Source: Symbiodinium natans (taxonomy: Eukaryota > Sar > Dinophyceae > Suessiales > Symbiodiniaceae). Taken from it: DNA of 64,000 nt. A model generated the notes under the pieces. It searched no databases. It was not told the DNA's origin and was given only the letters and a program-made list of their open reading frames with translations. Both the position numbers and the translations under genes were made by a program. Below, piece by piece: positions 45,440-56,284 of the stretch; position 1 is the stretch's first letter, and every line of letters begins with the position of its first letter. The stretch lies in contig CAJNDS010000113.1 of the NCBI GenBank assembly GCA_905221605.1, forward strand, positions 632,674 through 696,673, in the 5' to 3' direction.

Positions 45440-48400
45440 ATGAAGAGGCAGGGCTTCGTCGAATCCTGGTGGCCCTAAAACCCTAAACCCTAAACCCTAA
45501 ACCCCTAAACCCCTAAACCCTAGAGCCCGAAACCCCCAAACCCTCAACCCTAAAGCCCTGAATCCCTAAACCCTAAACCCAAAACCCTAAACGTGGGGTG
45601 CTGAGGGCTTAGGATGCTGTCGGGCTTGAGGAGTATCGAGTTTTAAGGCTTCAGGGTTCATGGATAACAAGCTGCGGGTGCTAACCTAGACCCTGAACCC
45701 CCAAACCCTAAACCCTAAATCAACCCTAAACCCGAAACCCTGTAGCCCCAAACCCCAAACCCGAAACCCTGTAACCCTCAACCCTAAACCCTGTAACCCT
45801 AAACCCTAAACCCTAAACCCTAAACCCTAAACCCTAAACCCTAAACAACCCTAACAACCTCACGGCAAGGTGCTGCTTCGGCTGCGGCCACGCGCTTCAG
45901 CGCGGCCCGGGGCCGCGCACTGAGGCCCTCGAGTACCAAGGCTTTAGCCTGCTTTGTAGGGCTTAGGGTTTAGGTTTTGGGGTTTAGGGTTTAGGGTTTG
46001 GGGTTTAGGGTCTAGGGTTTGGAGTTTAGGGTTAGGGTTCAGGGTTTAAGGTGTAGGGTTGTAGGGTTCAGGGTTCAGGGATTAGGGCTTCATGCCCTAA
46101 ATAATACTGAGGATCACTATATAGTTTAAGGAGTATTCCTTGAACAAGGGATTTTGGGCTTTGTGGGTAGGGCTTAGTTTAGGGTTTAGGGTTAGGAATT
46201 GAGGTCTTGGAGGGTTTAGGAGTTTAGGGTTTAGTAATGAGGCCAAGCTTGAGGGCTTAGAGGGGTTCGTGGTTTAGAGTTTGGGGTTGAAGGCTTGGAG
46301 GGGTTAGGAGTGTAGGATTCATTGTGTTTGGCCAAACAGAAAACACCTTAAACCCTCAACCCGCAACGACCCTGGATTCTCGTAAACTCAAAACACCTAA
46401 CCCCAACTCCAGACCCTAAGCCCAAAAGCTCCTGCCCTGCTTTTTAAAGCCTTCAAGCTTGGCCCCGTGCCCCTGAACCCAGTGTAGGAGTTGGGGTTCA
46501 GGGTGTAGGGTGTAGGGTTTCGGGGGCAGCTTAGCCAGCTTCCCAGCTTCTGGGGATTCATTGGGACGGACACCCGAGGGTGTTACACTTCGCCACCGTG
46601 TTAAGTGTTGACCCCTATTCCCCAGACACACCGTTTGAACCCAGACTCAAAGCATCAGCTAACATACCTAAACCCTGAACCTAGCCAGGGTCCCAAACCA
46701 CAAGGGTCTCACACTCTGACACTCTGCGCCCTACCCGAAACCCTAAACCCTGGACCCTATAGACCCTAGACCCTAGACCCTAAACCCAGCACACGTCCCG
46801 AGTTGGGGTTTTGGGTTCAGGTGAGCTCCACCTTGTGCACCTGCGGGTCATCCACCTCAATGACCTGGGCCAAATTCAGTTCGCAGTCGTAGGATTTAGG
46901 GTTTGAGGTTCTTAGATTTTTGGCCCTTAGCGAGGGAGCTCACGACACTTTCCAGGGGGCTAAACGCCCCTAAACCCCAAACCCCAAACCCTAAACTCTA
47001 AACCCTAGCACACCTGCCATGTTCGAAGTGCCCCATTGGATCGGGAAGCCCCTCCCCCAAAACAAAACAGTTGGGGTTCGGGGAATAGGGTTCAGGGTTT
47101 TGGGCTTAGTGCTCTGGGCTCAGGGCTCAGGGAAAATGTCTGAAATATTCGGGGCTCAAGCCCGGGGAAGCCTTGAGAAAAGCTTTGAGGAGGATTTCTA
47201 AACTTTTCAAACGTTTCAAGTTGCAGGTCGTTTTGGAGGGCTTTGGACTGCTTTCAACGTCTGCAGGGGCCTCGGATTCAGAAGGGAGGCTTACCCCAAG
47301 CATCAACACCCTAAGCACCGAAAGCACCTTAACCCTAAACCCTGCACTCTAAACCCTACACCCTAAACCCTCAACCCTAAACCCCCTAACCCCCTCCTCC
47401 CCCCCCAAAAAAAAAACAGTACAAAGGAAAACCCTAAACCCTCAGCTGGCCTTCAGCTGCGGAGGCAGCTGCAAGCGAAAGGCCCGGACGTCCTCGGTGC
47501 AATTGAAGCGGACGTTCAGTTTATGTCTTCGGGAAGTTTAGGGTTTAGGGTTTAGGGCTTAATCATTTTATCGCTCGCGCTCGGACAAACCAGGCGAGGC
47601 ACACTGTCAGTCAGCCATTGTTGGGAGCCACACTAGACTCGTACGCAACGGGTTTAGTTTTAGGGTAGTTACATGGTCCTTGGTGTGGACCCTTAAACGG
47701 GGACCCCTTATATACCCTGCGCAACCCAGGGGCCCACACTTCAGAATCCTTTAAAGGAGGTAAGGGACCACATTAAGGGCCGATGAAACTACCCTTAGAG
47801 TTTAGGGAATTCCAAGGTCCTGGGCTTAGGAAGCTTCGGGGTCCCTACAGGTAGTGGCCCTAAACCCTAAACCCTAAACCCTAAACCCTAAACCCTAAAC
47901 CCTAAACCCTAAACCCTAAAACTCAAACCACATTTCCTGGATCCCGGGGTCTCGGGCCCAATCCTCGACCGCCAGGAACACGGGAGCACCATTGAAGAAC
48001 TGATTGTTTCGGGTATCCCTAAACCCTAATTAAGCCCTACACCCTACCATAAACCCTAATCCTAAACCCCTTACACCCGGGGGAGGGGTGCTAAGGGGGG
48101 TGGGGGGGGGGGGGGGGAGGCTTAGGCTGAGGCTTCAAGGCACTTTGTTTCCCAAACCACGAAATTCATCCTAAACCGAATCACTACCCAACACCCAGTA
48201 GACCCTGAAATCCTTAATTAAACCCTAAGCAAAAAACCGCAAAGTCTTGCGAGCAATCCTCCTTTAGGTTTGATACACCGAGAAGGGCTAAGTTTCCCTA
48301 AACCCTAAACCCTAAACCCCAAACCCTAAACCCCAAACCCTAAACCCTAAACCCTAAACCCTGAACCCTAAACTTTGCTCCCCTAGCATGTTCCCTTCGA

Positions 48401-49360
48401 GTTCAAGCCAGCAGTCCAAGCCCGAGCCGAACAGCATCGCCTGCCTTGTTCGCCTCGCTGGGAGAGGGTGGGGGGGGGGTCCCTAAGGGCCTGACCTTGA
48501 CTTAGATAAGGAATGGCTCCCTATAATCTCCCTTACTACAGGTCATGTATATGACAGAAGGCACCAGGGGTGCGGGTTTAGGGTTTAGGGTTTAGGGTTT
48601 TGGGTTTGGGGTTCCCTAGACCCTGAACGTTGGGGGTTTAAAGTTTTGCGTTCAGGGCTTTTGCAGGACTGGGGAGGGGGGGGGAGACCGAACTCCCCAC
48701 AAGAGCCCCGCGTCCACAAGAGAAGGAGAATCCGATCAAATCCCGCTTGCCGGTTCGTGGTAGGGAAGTTTAGGGCTTAGGGTTTAGGGTTTAGGGTTAA
48801 GGGTTTAGGGTACCAGTGGGGTCACAAGTGCCCTGAACCCCCAAGGAAACCCTAAACCCTAAACCCTAAACCCCAAACCCCAAAACCCTAAACCCCAAAC
48901 CCTAAACCCTAAACCCCAAACCCTAAACCTGTGTTGAGATTTGCGGGCATCCCATGGCCTGGACACCGCATCCAAGAGGATGCGGTCGAGGAAGGCGTCA
49001 TGCACCACCCGGGCCAGTTGGTCTTCCTTGGCAGCTTTAAACCCTAACCCTAAACCCTAAACCCTAAGCACTAAACCCTAAACCCCTCTTTCTTGAGCCA
49101 AGTCCGAGACCCCGGCCTCTGACTCCTCCGTCGCCGGCCCGAAAGCCTCCACCAGATGACAGGCAAAGGGGTCGGAGAGCAGCCTTGGCTTGGCGTTTAG
49201 GGGTTAGGGTTGAGGGTTTAGGGTTTAGGGTTCAGGGTTCAGGGTTTTGGGTTTAGGGCTTAGGGTTTAGAGTTCAGGGTTTTGGCAAGTTGGCCCGGGA
49301 CTCTTTTTCTCTTCCCGCAGCTTCACGGGTTGACTGCACTGTAGGTAAATGGAACTGCAG
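45440..49360 (-). CDS. Leucine carboxyl methyltransferase-type (Ppm1/LCMT) SAM methyltransferase, multi-exon
   Basis: Exons 49302-~49360, 49093-49183, 48965-49026, 48417-48453, 47451-47492, 46832-46864, ~45875-45948 and, more weakly, ~45440-45465 join in phase. Joined landmarks: AGREKELLSDPFACHLVEAF (the DPxA element); FLDRILLDAV; RTRQAMLFGSGLDVRAFRL (the family's SAM-binding GxGxD..RAxRL); VIEVDDPQVHKAKALVLEG (the E-V-D-x-P acidic loop with its conserved Lys). These are in family order and spacing. Enzymes of this family transfer methyl from SAM, for example to the PP2A C-terminal leucine; the substrate here is unknown. All six checked acceptors are AG|G; donors are GT x3, GA x2 and GC x1. 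Both ends are uncertain and the C-terminal third is incomplete. The intron 47493-48416 contains another coding-like piece (47930-48005, minus) that does not fit this protein. Confidence 0.65.
45475..45870. repeat. Telomeric arrays inside a methyltransferase-gene intron
   Basis: 45475-45600 is degenerate CCCTAAA and 45690-45855 CCCTAAA/CCCGAAA ending in about nine clean units (45786-45846). They lie between the exon ending at about 45875 and that starting at 45465. Confidence 0.75.
45960..46820. repeat. Telomeric intron of the methyltransferase gene, degenerate
   Basis: 45960-46320 is strongly drifted TTTAGGG. 46330-46800 mixes CCCTAAA pieces with unique inserts. The minus frame 46416-46631 is partly repeat-derived and is not called. 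Confidence 0.6.
46865..47450. other. Intron of the methyltransferase gene, mixed content
   Basis: Contains CCCTAAA pieces (46975-47005, 47335-47395), a C/A homopolymer at 47397-47417 and a unique block 47130-47320 with an open minus frame (ending LKRLKSLEILLKAF) that I could not place. Confidence 0.45.
47661..47810. mobile_element. TTTAAAGG element family, copy 2, inside the methyltransferase intron
   Basis: Left TAGGGTAGTTACATGGTCC, right GGACCACATTAAGGG then GAAACTACCCTTA, i.e. inverted ends GGGTAGTT / AACTACCC. The core shares TTTAAAGGAGGTAAGGGACCA with 37337-37466. Confidence 0.7.
47860..48416. repeat. Telomeric arrays and G run, methyltransferase intron
   Basis: 47860-47920 has about nine CCCTAAA units; 48297-48375 about ten with CCCCAAA variants. 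A run of about 18 G lies at 48099-48117. The piece 47930-48005 reads NQFFNGAPVFLAVEDWARDP on the minus strand and may belong to an unrecognised exon. Confidence 0.75.
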
Positions 49361-50050
49361 GATAGCAGGCTCTTGAGGGGCATTTGAAGCCTTAGGATTC
49401 GAGGTTGTGGTGGGACGAGGGAGAGGAGGAGCTTAAGGGGGCCTTGGGTTTAGGGCCTAAAACCCTAAACCCTAATTAAACCTTCAACCCTAAGCGTAAA
49501 CCTTTTCCAAGAGACTTCGCCCTCCTCGATACAACCCTGAACCTCAATGTATGCCGCGGGTTCTGCAGAATGCCGTTTCGAGGTTGAGAGTTGAGCGACA
49601 GTGTGTTTTTTGCTAGGGTTTAGGGAAGGCACGAAAAGAATCCATGAGAACCGAAATTACCCCACTCCTCTGCATGCCAGAAGCGGAGCACGCTTGTCTT
49701 GCTGCACCTGACGAGGCGCAAACGGTCTTAGCCCTACGGCTGGCTCGGGGTGTGAACCCCTAAACCCGAACACTAGTCACTAGACTAGACCCCAAAGCTG
49801 CTTGGGTGTATAATCTAGGGTCCCTTTTGAACTGAAAGCCGCTTCCTGCCAGGACTGAGGGCCGCGCGTAGTGATAATCGTCCCTAAACCCTAGACCCCG
49901 ATTGTAGTATTGGTGTCGGAAATAGCTCTCGAAACCCTCTCCAGGCCCCAAACCGCCAAAACCCCGCCCGCTCCGAAGCTCCCAACGTTCAAGCCGTAAA
50001 CCCTAGACCCTAAACCCTGAACCCTAACCCTAAACCCTAAACCCGCACTG
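49361..50050 (-). other. Possible upstream exons, unassigned
   Basis: Minus pieces 49770-49870 (reads DYHYARPSVLAGSGFQFKRD) and 49893-49985 (reads LNVGSFGAGGVLAVWGLERV) are open and protein-like but were not linked to the methyltransferase by phase. 49440-49500 is degenerate CCCTAAA. Confidence 0.35.
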
Positions 50051-50148
50051 AGGCATTCGACCTCCCGGCATCGTGCCGCCACAGGTGGAAGGATTCGGGC
50101 CAGATGCCTGAGCACCGCTTGAGTGTCAGTTTTTGTGAAAATTTTCAT
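50050..50148 (-). CDS. Candidate exon with possible start codon
   Basis: ATG at 50148 opens MKIFTKTDTQAVLRHLARIL then PPVAARCREVECLSA, amphipathic-helix-like, ending at telomeric repeat (50045). It may be a first exon. No family recognised. Confidence 0.45.
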
Positions 50149-50159
50149 GGAATCCTGAA

Positions 50160-52300
50160 CCCTGTAGCGATAAACCCTACATCCTAAACGCTAGGCCCTA
50201 AACTCAAAACCCCTAAACCCTAAACCCACAACCCCTAAACCCTAAACACAAAACCCAAAACCCCTAAACCCTTTGCGGGCTTCGGACGCGCCAGGGGTTG
50301 TCTTGCGAGAGCCGAGACCGGGGATGAGGCCTATGCTACTCTTTGCCCTAAATGGGGTTGCGGGGTGGTTCGGTGGGAGGTCCTTTCGGGTTTAGGGTTT
50401 AGGGTTTGGGGTTTAGGGTTTAGGGTTTAGGGCTTAGGGTTTGGGGTTTAGGGTTTAGGGTGGAGTCGCCTAGGATCTCAGTGGCTTGGGGGGCTTAGAG
50501 CTGGGGGTACTGGACCTCCCCTTGTGATGGTGTTTGGGGTTTAGGGTTTAGGATTAGGTTTCGGGTTTAGGGTTTAGGGTTTAGGGTTTCGGGTTTTGGG
50601 GGTGCAGGGTGCGAACATTGGGTTTTGGAGGGCTTGGGGTTGAACGGTGTTGGTCTTACTTGGTCATTGCGCCACACTGGAAATTGGGTGGGTTGCGGAC
50701 CAGCTTTGGGTTTCATGGAGGGTTGCATTCTTGAGAAGTCTGGTGAGCTCCAGTTGAACCCTAAACCTGTTTCGGTCGAGGACCTGAACTCTTCCTGAAT
50801 AATTGAGTATGGGTCATACAGACACCCTTATTCTGGTGTTCTATTGTTTAGTATTAAGTTTCTGAAAAAGGCCCAGCAACTAGACGCACAAGTTCCTAAG
50901 CCTCAGCCGAAGGAATAACCTAAACCGTACACCAGTTCTTGCTCCCCAACCCCATAAACGTGGTTAGTGTGCCCCCCTCCCAACATCGGGGGGGGGGGGG
51001 GGGGGGGGGGTGGAGTTCCCTAAACCCCAAACCCTGAACCCTGCTAGAGAGGACAGCAAAACAAGCCGTCCGTGGCCGTGTGTTCTCTGGCTTGATTGGG
51101 GGGGGGGGGGGCCTTGGGCTTCCTTCTGTCCGCCCCCACCACCACGGCAGGGTTTAGGGTTTGGGGTTTTAGGGGCTTGAAAGGCTTTGTAGGTTTAGAG
51201 GGCTTACAGGGCTTAGAGGGTTTAGTGTAAGGTTTTGCACTTACCGGGCTTATAGGGTTTAGAGGGTTTATTATAGGGTTTTGCAGGGTTCAAGGTGCAT
51301 TTAGGACTTAGGGGCCCCCTGGCTTGCAGGGTCTGGGCTCTGCTCACACAACTGGGAACCCAGGAAGCACGTTAAATAGTCAGTGTCTCACGGCTTAGGG
51401 TTTAGGGCTTAGGGATGAAGTTCATGGGTTTCCGGGAAAAGCTATTTCCCCTTGCCCTGAGCTGCCAGAAAACCCTCAAGCCTCAGCAACCCCAAACCAA
51501 ACCCTCGAGCCTCAATTATAGGGTTTAGGGTTTAGGGTTTAGGGTTTAGGGTTTAGGGTTTAGGGTTTAGGGTTTAGGGCTCAAGGAGGTTATGTGACCC
51601 AACGTTCCCTGACACTCCCCACTACCTCGCTAAGGCTCTCTAAGTTTCCCTAGGGTTTAGGGTTTAGGGTTTAGGGTTTAGGGTTTAGGGTTTAGGGTTT
51701 ACGGTTTAGGGTTTGGGGTTTAGGGTTAAGGTTCTCCAGGTACCAAGCCCGCCCTAATTAAGTCAATGACCCTACACTCTCAACCCCAAACCCTAAACTC
51801 TAAACCCTCACAAGCCTGGGAAAGCCCTGAAAGCCAACACGCTATAAGCTCTAACCCTAAACCCTTTTGCAACAGGCTTCTGAGGTCCGCAAACCCTAAA
51901 CCCTAAATCCTAAACCCTAAACCCTAAACCTAAACCCAAAACCCAAAACCCTAAACCCAAGGCTTGGAGCTTAAGTCCCGGGCTCTTTCACCATGGAGGC
52001 CGCCGTGCGCCGGCCGAAGGGGCGCCAAGCCCTGGTGTTTAGGGTTTAGGGTTTTTAGGGTTTATATAGGGTTTAGGGTTTCGGGTTTGGGTTTAGGGTT
52101 TTAGGGTTTAGGGTTTAGGGTTTCGGGTTTAGGGTTTAGGGTGTGCTTCGCAACTTGGGAGGGCGTTGGGTTGAGAGGTGTTCAGGTCCCGTAAGCTATA
52201 AGTGCGGTTTTGCATGCTTTACAGGCCTTCTGGGGTGTAGGGGGAATAGTGGGCTTATAGCGTTGTCGCTTGCCACAGTTTCCGGTTAGGATTTAGGGTT
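50160..52300. repeat. Telomeric mosaic with arrays at 51523-51582 and 51655-51725
   Basis: TTTAGGG arrays of about 8 and 10 units, and degenerate stretches at 50385-50465, 50530-50600, 51150-51310 and 52030-52140. G runs at 50986-51010 and 51098-51110. 51994-52038 begins ATGGAGGCCGCCGTGCG on the plus strand in a good start context, but the frame soon meets repeat. 50600-50960 shows nothing I can name. Confidence 0.75.
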
Positions 52301-52304
52301 TCAG

Positions 52305-52502
52305 CGCTGAGACAATTCTGCAGTAGAAAAGCCCGCAGCCCACGCGCTTGATCACGGAAGTGCCAGCAAATCGCCTCTGCCACGCTCGGGCAAAGGGTCA
52401 CTGTCTCCTTGTCGTTGGTGCCTTCCTCCAGCCAGCTCATGCACGCGTTGATGGTCTGGGGAAGGCAGCATAGCAAGTCATTGCCATGGAGCAGTGCCAC
52501 AC
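52305..52502 (-). CDS. Candidate internal exon, unidentified
   Basis: An acceptor AAG|G at 52502/52503 leads into about 66 open codons of clearly protein-like sequence: HGNDLLCCLPQTINACMSWL, an acidic turn (EEGTNDKETVTLCP), then SVAEAICWHFRDQARGLRAF. The frame enters telomeric repeat below 52305 and a GC donor is possible there. Six cysteines, no obvious metal motif. Family not recognised. Confidence 0.5.
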
Positions 52503-52509
52503 CTTATCG

Positions 52510-53295
52510 AGGAAAGCTCGCACGGGAGACTCAGCCCCAAACCCTTTGCAGCAGGCTTCTGGTTCATTACCTGAGGCTCCCATCCCAGCATCTGCGCTCA
52601 TAGGGTTTAGGGCTTAGGCTCATGGCCGACACACAGACCTAGTGTTGAGGATTCAGGGTTGAGGGACATGCTATCACAAGGCCTCGAGATGTTGTCAAGA
52701 GCCTCAAAAAGCCTAACAGCCTTAAAACCTAAAGCCAGAATCCCTAAACAAGGGCATTAGGCATTAGGGGTTTAGGGCTTCCCGCAGCCCAAACTCTAAA
52801 CACATCTAAACACCCTGCACAACAGCCAGAATAAACGTGTGCCAGGCTGCGTGGGTTCAGGGCTTGGGGTCCAGGTGTTTTTTCTAGGGTTTCGGGTTTA
52901 GGGTTTCGGGTTTAGGGTTTAGGGCCCCGATCACCTCAATCTCTAAACCGTGTACATCCTGAAGGCTACGGTTTGGCTGTCTGTCACAGCTGGACCCTTC
53001 GCCACAAAGAGCCCTGCGGTTTAGGGTTTAGGGCTAGCATTTAGGGTTTAGGATTTAGGATTTAGGGTTTAGGATTTAGGGTTTAGGGCAACCGGAATCT
53101 GCTGTTGTTAGCTGCATTGCGGGTTTAGAGTTCCGGGGCCCCCCCCCCCCCCAACCCCGTACGCCCAGAGCTAAGACAGGCATTAGAAACCCTACATTTT
53201 GCAACAGGCTTGCTGCTTCGCCCGGAGATGGTCAGAACATACCCTCAGGCCTATAACCCTAAACCCGAAACCCGAAACCCGAAACCCTAAACCCA
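52510..53295. repeat. Sparse telomeric mosaic
   Basis: Short arrays at 52880-52925 and 53015-53090, a C run at 53139-53152. Unique inserts show no supported gene. Confidence 0.6.
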
Positions 53296-53378
53296 GGGTG
53301 AGGATTTCAGGGCCATCATTTCCTCATTCCGTACCAGGGGCCAGAGGGTCTTTGCTGCTTTGGGGAGTTTTTTTCAGG
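53296..53378 (+). CDS. Candidate exon, unidentified
   Basis: After CCCAGGGTGAG, the plus frame reads EDFRAIISSFRTRGQRVFAA then LGSFFQGREP. Helical, amphipathic-looking, 27 or more codons, then repeat. No family assigned. Confidence 0.4.
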
Positions 53379-53379
53379 G

Positions 53380-54094
53380 ACGAGAACCCTAAAGCCCAAA
53401 ACCCAAGCCCTGAACCCCAGTTTTTTGTCAAATCCTAATCCTTATCAACCCTAAACCCTCTTTTCAAACCCTAAACCCTAACCCTAAATCCTGAACCCTA
53501 AACCCTAAATCCTATCACCCAACCAAAAACACGTAAGCACAATTGCCTGCGCACAGTGAGCATGGCCGCCCCGCCGTGCAGCATTGCGGGTGCAGGGTTG
53601 AAGGGATGTGCTTTCGGAGTGCTACGGCCTGCTGAGGGCTTCTGAGATTTTGGGCTTTCATCCAGGTTGAGACCCTAAACCCCTAAACCCTAAACCCCAA
53701 ACCCCAAACCCTACTTAAACCCTAAACCCCCCTAGACCCTAAACCAATAAATGGGATTATAGTAACCCCTTTTATAATGAGTGAGGCCGGGTCCTGCAGT
53801 GTATGCTCCTGACAGCAGCGGTGCTTGATTCCCGCAGTTGGCAGTCCCCCTCAGCCCTACACCCCCTCCCAAGCCCTAAACCCAAACCCCGCCAAACCCT
53901 AAACCCTAAAACCACCCTAAACCCTAAAACAACCCTAAACCCTAAAAATCCCGATAACCATAAAAAATCCCTAAACCCCAAAAAAAACCGAAACCCTAAA
54001 CTCTTCACCACCAACTAAACGCAAAACTCCTATAGAGGTCCTAGAGGCAGCCCAGCAACGAACCCAAGACCCCGCTGACTCAAGAAAGTCTGAT
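53380..54094. repeat. Degenerate telomeric mosaic
   Basis: 53430-53520, 53665-53750 and 53865-54000 are CCCTAAA variants, including an AACCCTAAAACAACCC drift. 53550-53645 opens on the plus strand from ATG 53561 (MAAPPCSIAGAGLKGCAFGV) and may be a short exon. Confidence 0.55.
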
Positions 54095-54301
54095 TTGGGA
54101 TGTTCCCCCTTCTAGTAACAGTCCTTAATCGGGATTCTCTTACCCCCCTATGATCATCCCTACTGAGGGATTCTCGTACCCCTTATTCTAATCCCTACTA
54201 AGGGATGATGTTCCCCCCCCCCCCTACTATATTCCCTAAACCCTAAACCCTATACCCTAAACCCTAAACCCTAAACCCTATTAAGGGGGAACATCCCCAA
54301 G
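54095..54301. mobile_element. Inverted-repeat element, GGGATGTTC family, copy 2, with telomeric insert
   Basis: Ends TTGGGATGTTCCCCCTT and AAGGGGGAACATCCCCAAG are inverted and near perfect. Inside are three GGGATT/CCCTACT pieces, a C run and about seven CCCTAAA units. GTC precedes the left end (GTCTGA) and follows the right end (AAG|GTCGAAC), as for a spliced introner. Confidence 0.7.
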
Positions 54302-54402
54302 GTCGAACTGGGAGTTCTTGTGGCACGCGCTCACAACGAAAAGACAGAGCGAGCGCTGAAAACCCTAAAGGTGCATACACTCACTCAGCTAGAGTCTAGG
54401 GT
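54302..54402 (+). CDS. Candidate exon after the element at 54095-54301
   Basis: Plus frame from GTCGAACTG reads VELGVLVARAHNEKTERALK then TLKVHTLTQLESR. The AG|G junction is provided by the element end. I could not confirm a matching phase in the sequence left of the element, so the link is unproven. Confidence 0.4.
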
Positions 54403-54409
54403 TTAGGGT

Positions 54410-54665
54410 TTAGGATTTAGGGCTAGATTACAGATATATCTATATATGTATATATATATATATAAATGCATAGATACTTGTTGCTGGCGTGTTTCTGTTT
54501 TTGTTTGGGGTTTAGGGTTTTGGGGTTTAGGTTTAGAACACAAAGCCCTCAATCTAACCTCATAGCCCTAAACCCGAAACCCTGAACCCTAGACCCCAAA
54601 CCCTAAACCCTGAATCCTAAACCCCGAACCCTAAACCCTAAACCCTAAACCCCAAACCCTAAACC
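54410..54665. repeat. (TA)n and degenerate telomeric repeat
   Basis: TATATA at 54432-54464, then TTTAGGG and CCCTAAA/CCCCAAA pieces to 54664. No gene seen. Confidence 0.7.
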
Positions 54666-54667
54666 CC

Positions 54668-54722
54668 CTCATCAGAGGCCGGTACGAACTTTCTTCGATG
54701 CTCGGGGTCGTGGTTGTAGCAC
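54668..54722 (-). CDS. Candidate exon: second half of a PBZ-like zinc finger
   Basis: Acceptor CACAG|G is followed by CYNHDPEHRRKFVPASDE. C-Y-x-x-D-P-x-H-x3-F matches the second half of the PBZ consensus, although the last histidine position holds Pro. A preceding exon would have to supply C-x-[FY]-G-x-x; none was recognised in the next piece upstream on this strand. Confidence 0.45.
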
Positions 54723-54879
54723 CTGTGGCCTCCACCACCGCGTTGCTGCAGACAAGGGCTTCTTGAGTCTGAGTCCCTGTCGTCAGGCTTTAGGGGTTTA
54801 GGGGTTTAGGGTTTAGGGTTTAGGGTTTAGGGCTCGGGGCTTGGGGTTTGGGGTTTAGGCTCAAGGTTTAGACCCGCCA

Positions 54880-55012
54880 TGCCTGAATCCCAAAACCGGA
54901 AAACGTAAACACCCGATAGAAGCTTCTGGAACCCCGCTACGGATCCCCTTAATCTTGAAGCCCCCACTTTCCCGCTCTTATATTGCTGAATCAGAACGAG
55001 TTTGGGCAGCAA
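54880..55012 (-). CDS. Candidate exon, unidentified
   Basis: Minus frame reads LLPKLVLIQQYKSGKVGASR then LRGSVAGFQKLLSGVYVFRF, about 44 codons, basic and helical-looking, with telomeric repeat on its downstream side. Family not recognised. Confidence 0.4.
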
Positions 55013-55073
55013 ATGTCACAGCAGCATAGGTAGCACCAATGGGGTAGTGTTGGACATTGCATCGGCTCCGTTA

Positions 55074-55180
55074 TGGCACTGAAGCTCCGGAGCAAACAAG
55101 AACCGGAACTCACGCCTAAACCCCCTAGCTCTTCTCCATCCACCAAAAACTCACTCTTCACTCAGAAAACCAAGCAGCTA
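55074..55180 (+). CDS. Candidate exon starting with ATG
   Basis: ATG at 55074 opens MALKLRSKQEPELTPKPPSS then SPSTKNSLFTQKTKQ, a Lys/Ser/Pro-rich, probably disordered N-terminus, running into CCCTAAA repeat at 55185. It overlaps no other call. Confidence 0.35.
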
Positions 55181-55184
55181 AACC

Positions 55185-55680
55185 CTAGACCCTAAACCCA
55201 AAAACCCTAATCCCTAAACCCTAAGAACCTACACCCTAAACCCCAAACCCCCGATGAAGCCAAGACTGAGGTCGGGTCCCCACTTGCACTGAGGCTGCGC
55301 CGAGGACGCCGGGGGGGCCGAGGGGGCAGCGGCATGGTAGCCACCAGGCGCCGGGGCTGGCCAAGGGTTTAGGGTTTAGGGTTTAGGGTTTAGGGTTTAG
55401 GGTTTAGGGTTTAGGGTTTAGGGTTTAGGGTTTAGGGTCCAGGAATTTTGGGGTTCAGAGTTTGAGGTCTGGGGCCTTAGTGGAGCTTGGGGTTGTCCTT
55501 GAAGGCACCTGAGCTCTTTAGGGTTTAGGGTTTAGGGTTTAGGGTTTAGAGGTTGAGGATTTCGGGTTTACAGGCTAGGTTTGCCGCCCCCCCCCCCCCC
55601 CCAAGACCCCCAGACCCCAGCCCCACTTAATTGCCGCCCCCCCTCTATTTTACCACTCTCAAAACACCGAAATTCAAAAC
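55185..55680. repeat. Telomeric mosaic with array 55366-55439
   Basis: About 10 clean TTTAGGG units; C/G homopolymer runs at 55587-55602 and 55687-55705 bracket the next exon candidate. 55260-55360 is GC-rich without a supported frame. Confidence 0.85.
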
Positions 55681-55709
55681 ACAATTTGGGGGGGGGGGGG
55701 GGGGAGGGT

Positions 55710-55954
55710 TATAAATGTGACCCCAACATTACTGGACTTGATCTTCTTTGTCCGTTCGATCTGTGCCATGTAGGCGACGCCATCCTTGAAAGAACTTGCC
55801 ACATCAGCCGCCTCCGTGGGTGGTTGGACGCATGAAGGGTTGAATATCTCAGCGCCGCCTACAACCACCACAAACTGCTCGCCAGGCTGAGAGGCCCGAG
55901 CCATGTAGTGCCGCAAAGACCTCACTGTCCGAATGACGGGCCGCCCGAGCAAGG
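55710..55954 (-). CDS. Candidate exon, unidentified
   Basis: About 80 open codons: GRPVIRTVRSLRHYMARASQ, then GEQFVVVVGGAEIFNPSCVQ, then AADVASSFKDGVAYMAQIER. The hydrophobic FVVVVGG strand and mixed composition make coding likely. It begins against a CCCTAAA array (55955) and ends at a C run. Family not recognised. Confidence 0.5.
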
Positions 55955-56284
55955 GCCTAAACCCTAAACCCTAAACCCTAAACCCTGGTCCATGACTGGA
56001 CTTGAGACGTTATAAGGGTTCAGGGTCTAGCGGTGCTTGAGCTACAGGGCAAGAGGAACCCCGACCAAACGGCTTTAGCGGGGTTCAGGAGATTTGGTGG
56101 GTCTCGTGCATTTTGAAACTGAACCCCTAAGCCCTAAACCCTAAACCCCTAAACCCTAAGCCCTAGACCCTAAACTTAAACCCTAAGCCCTAAGCCCTAA
56201 GCCCTAAACCCTAAACCCTATAAACCCTAAACCCTAAACCCTATCAAGACAAAGGCCTCCTTTCTCAGGCTTGCGGGGGAGGCT

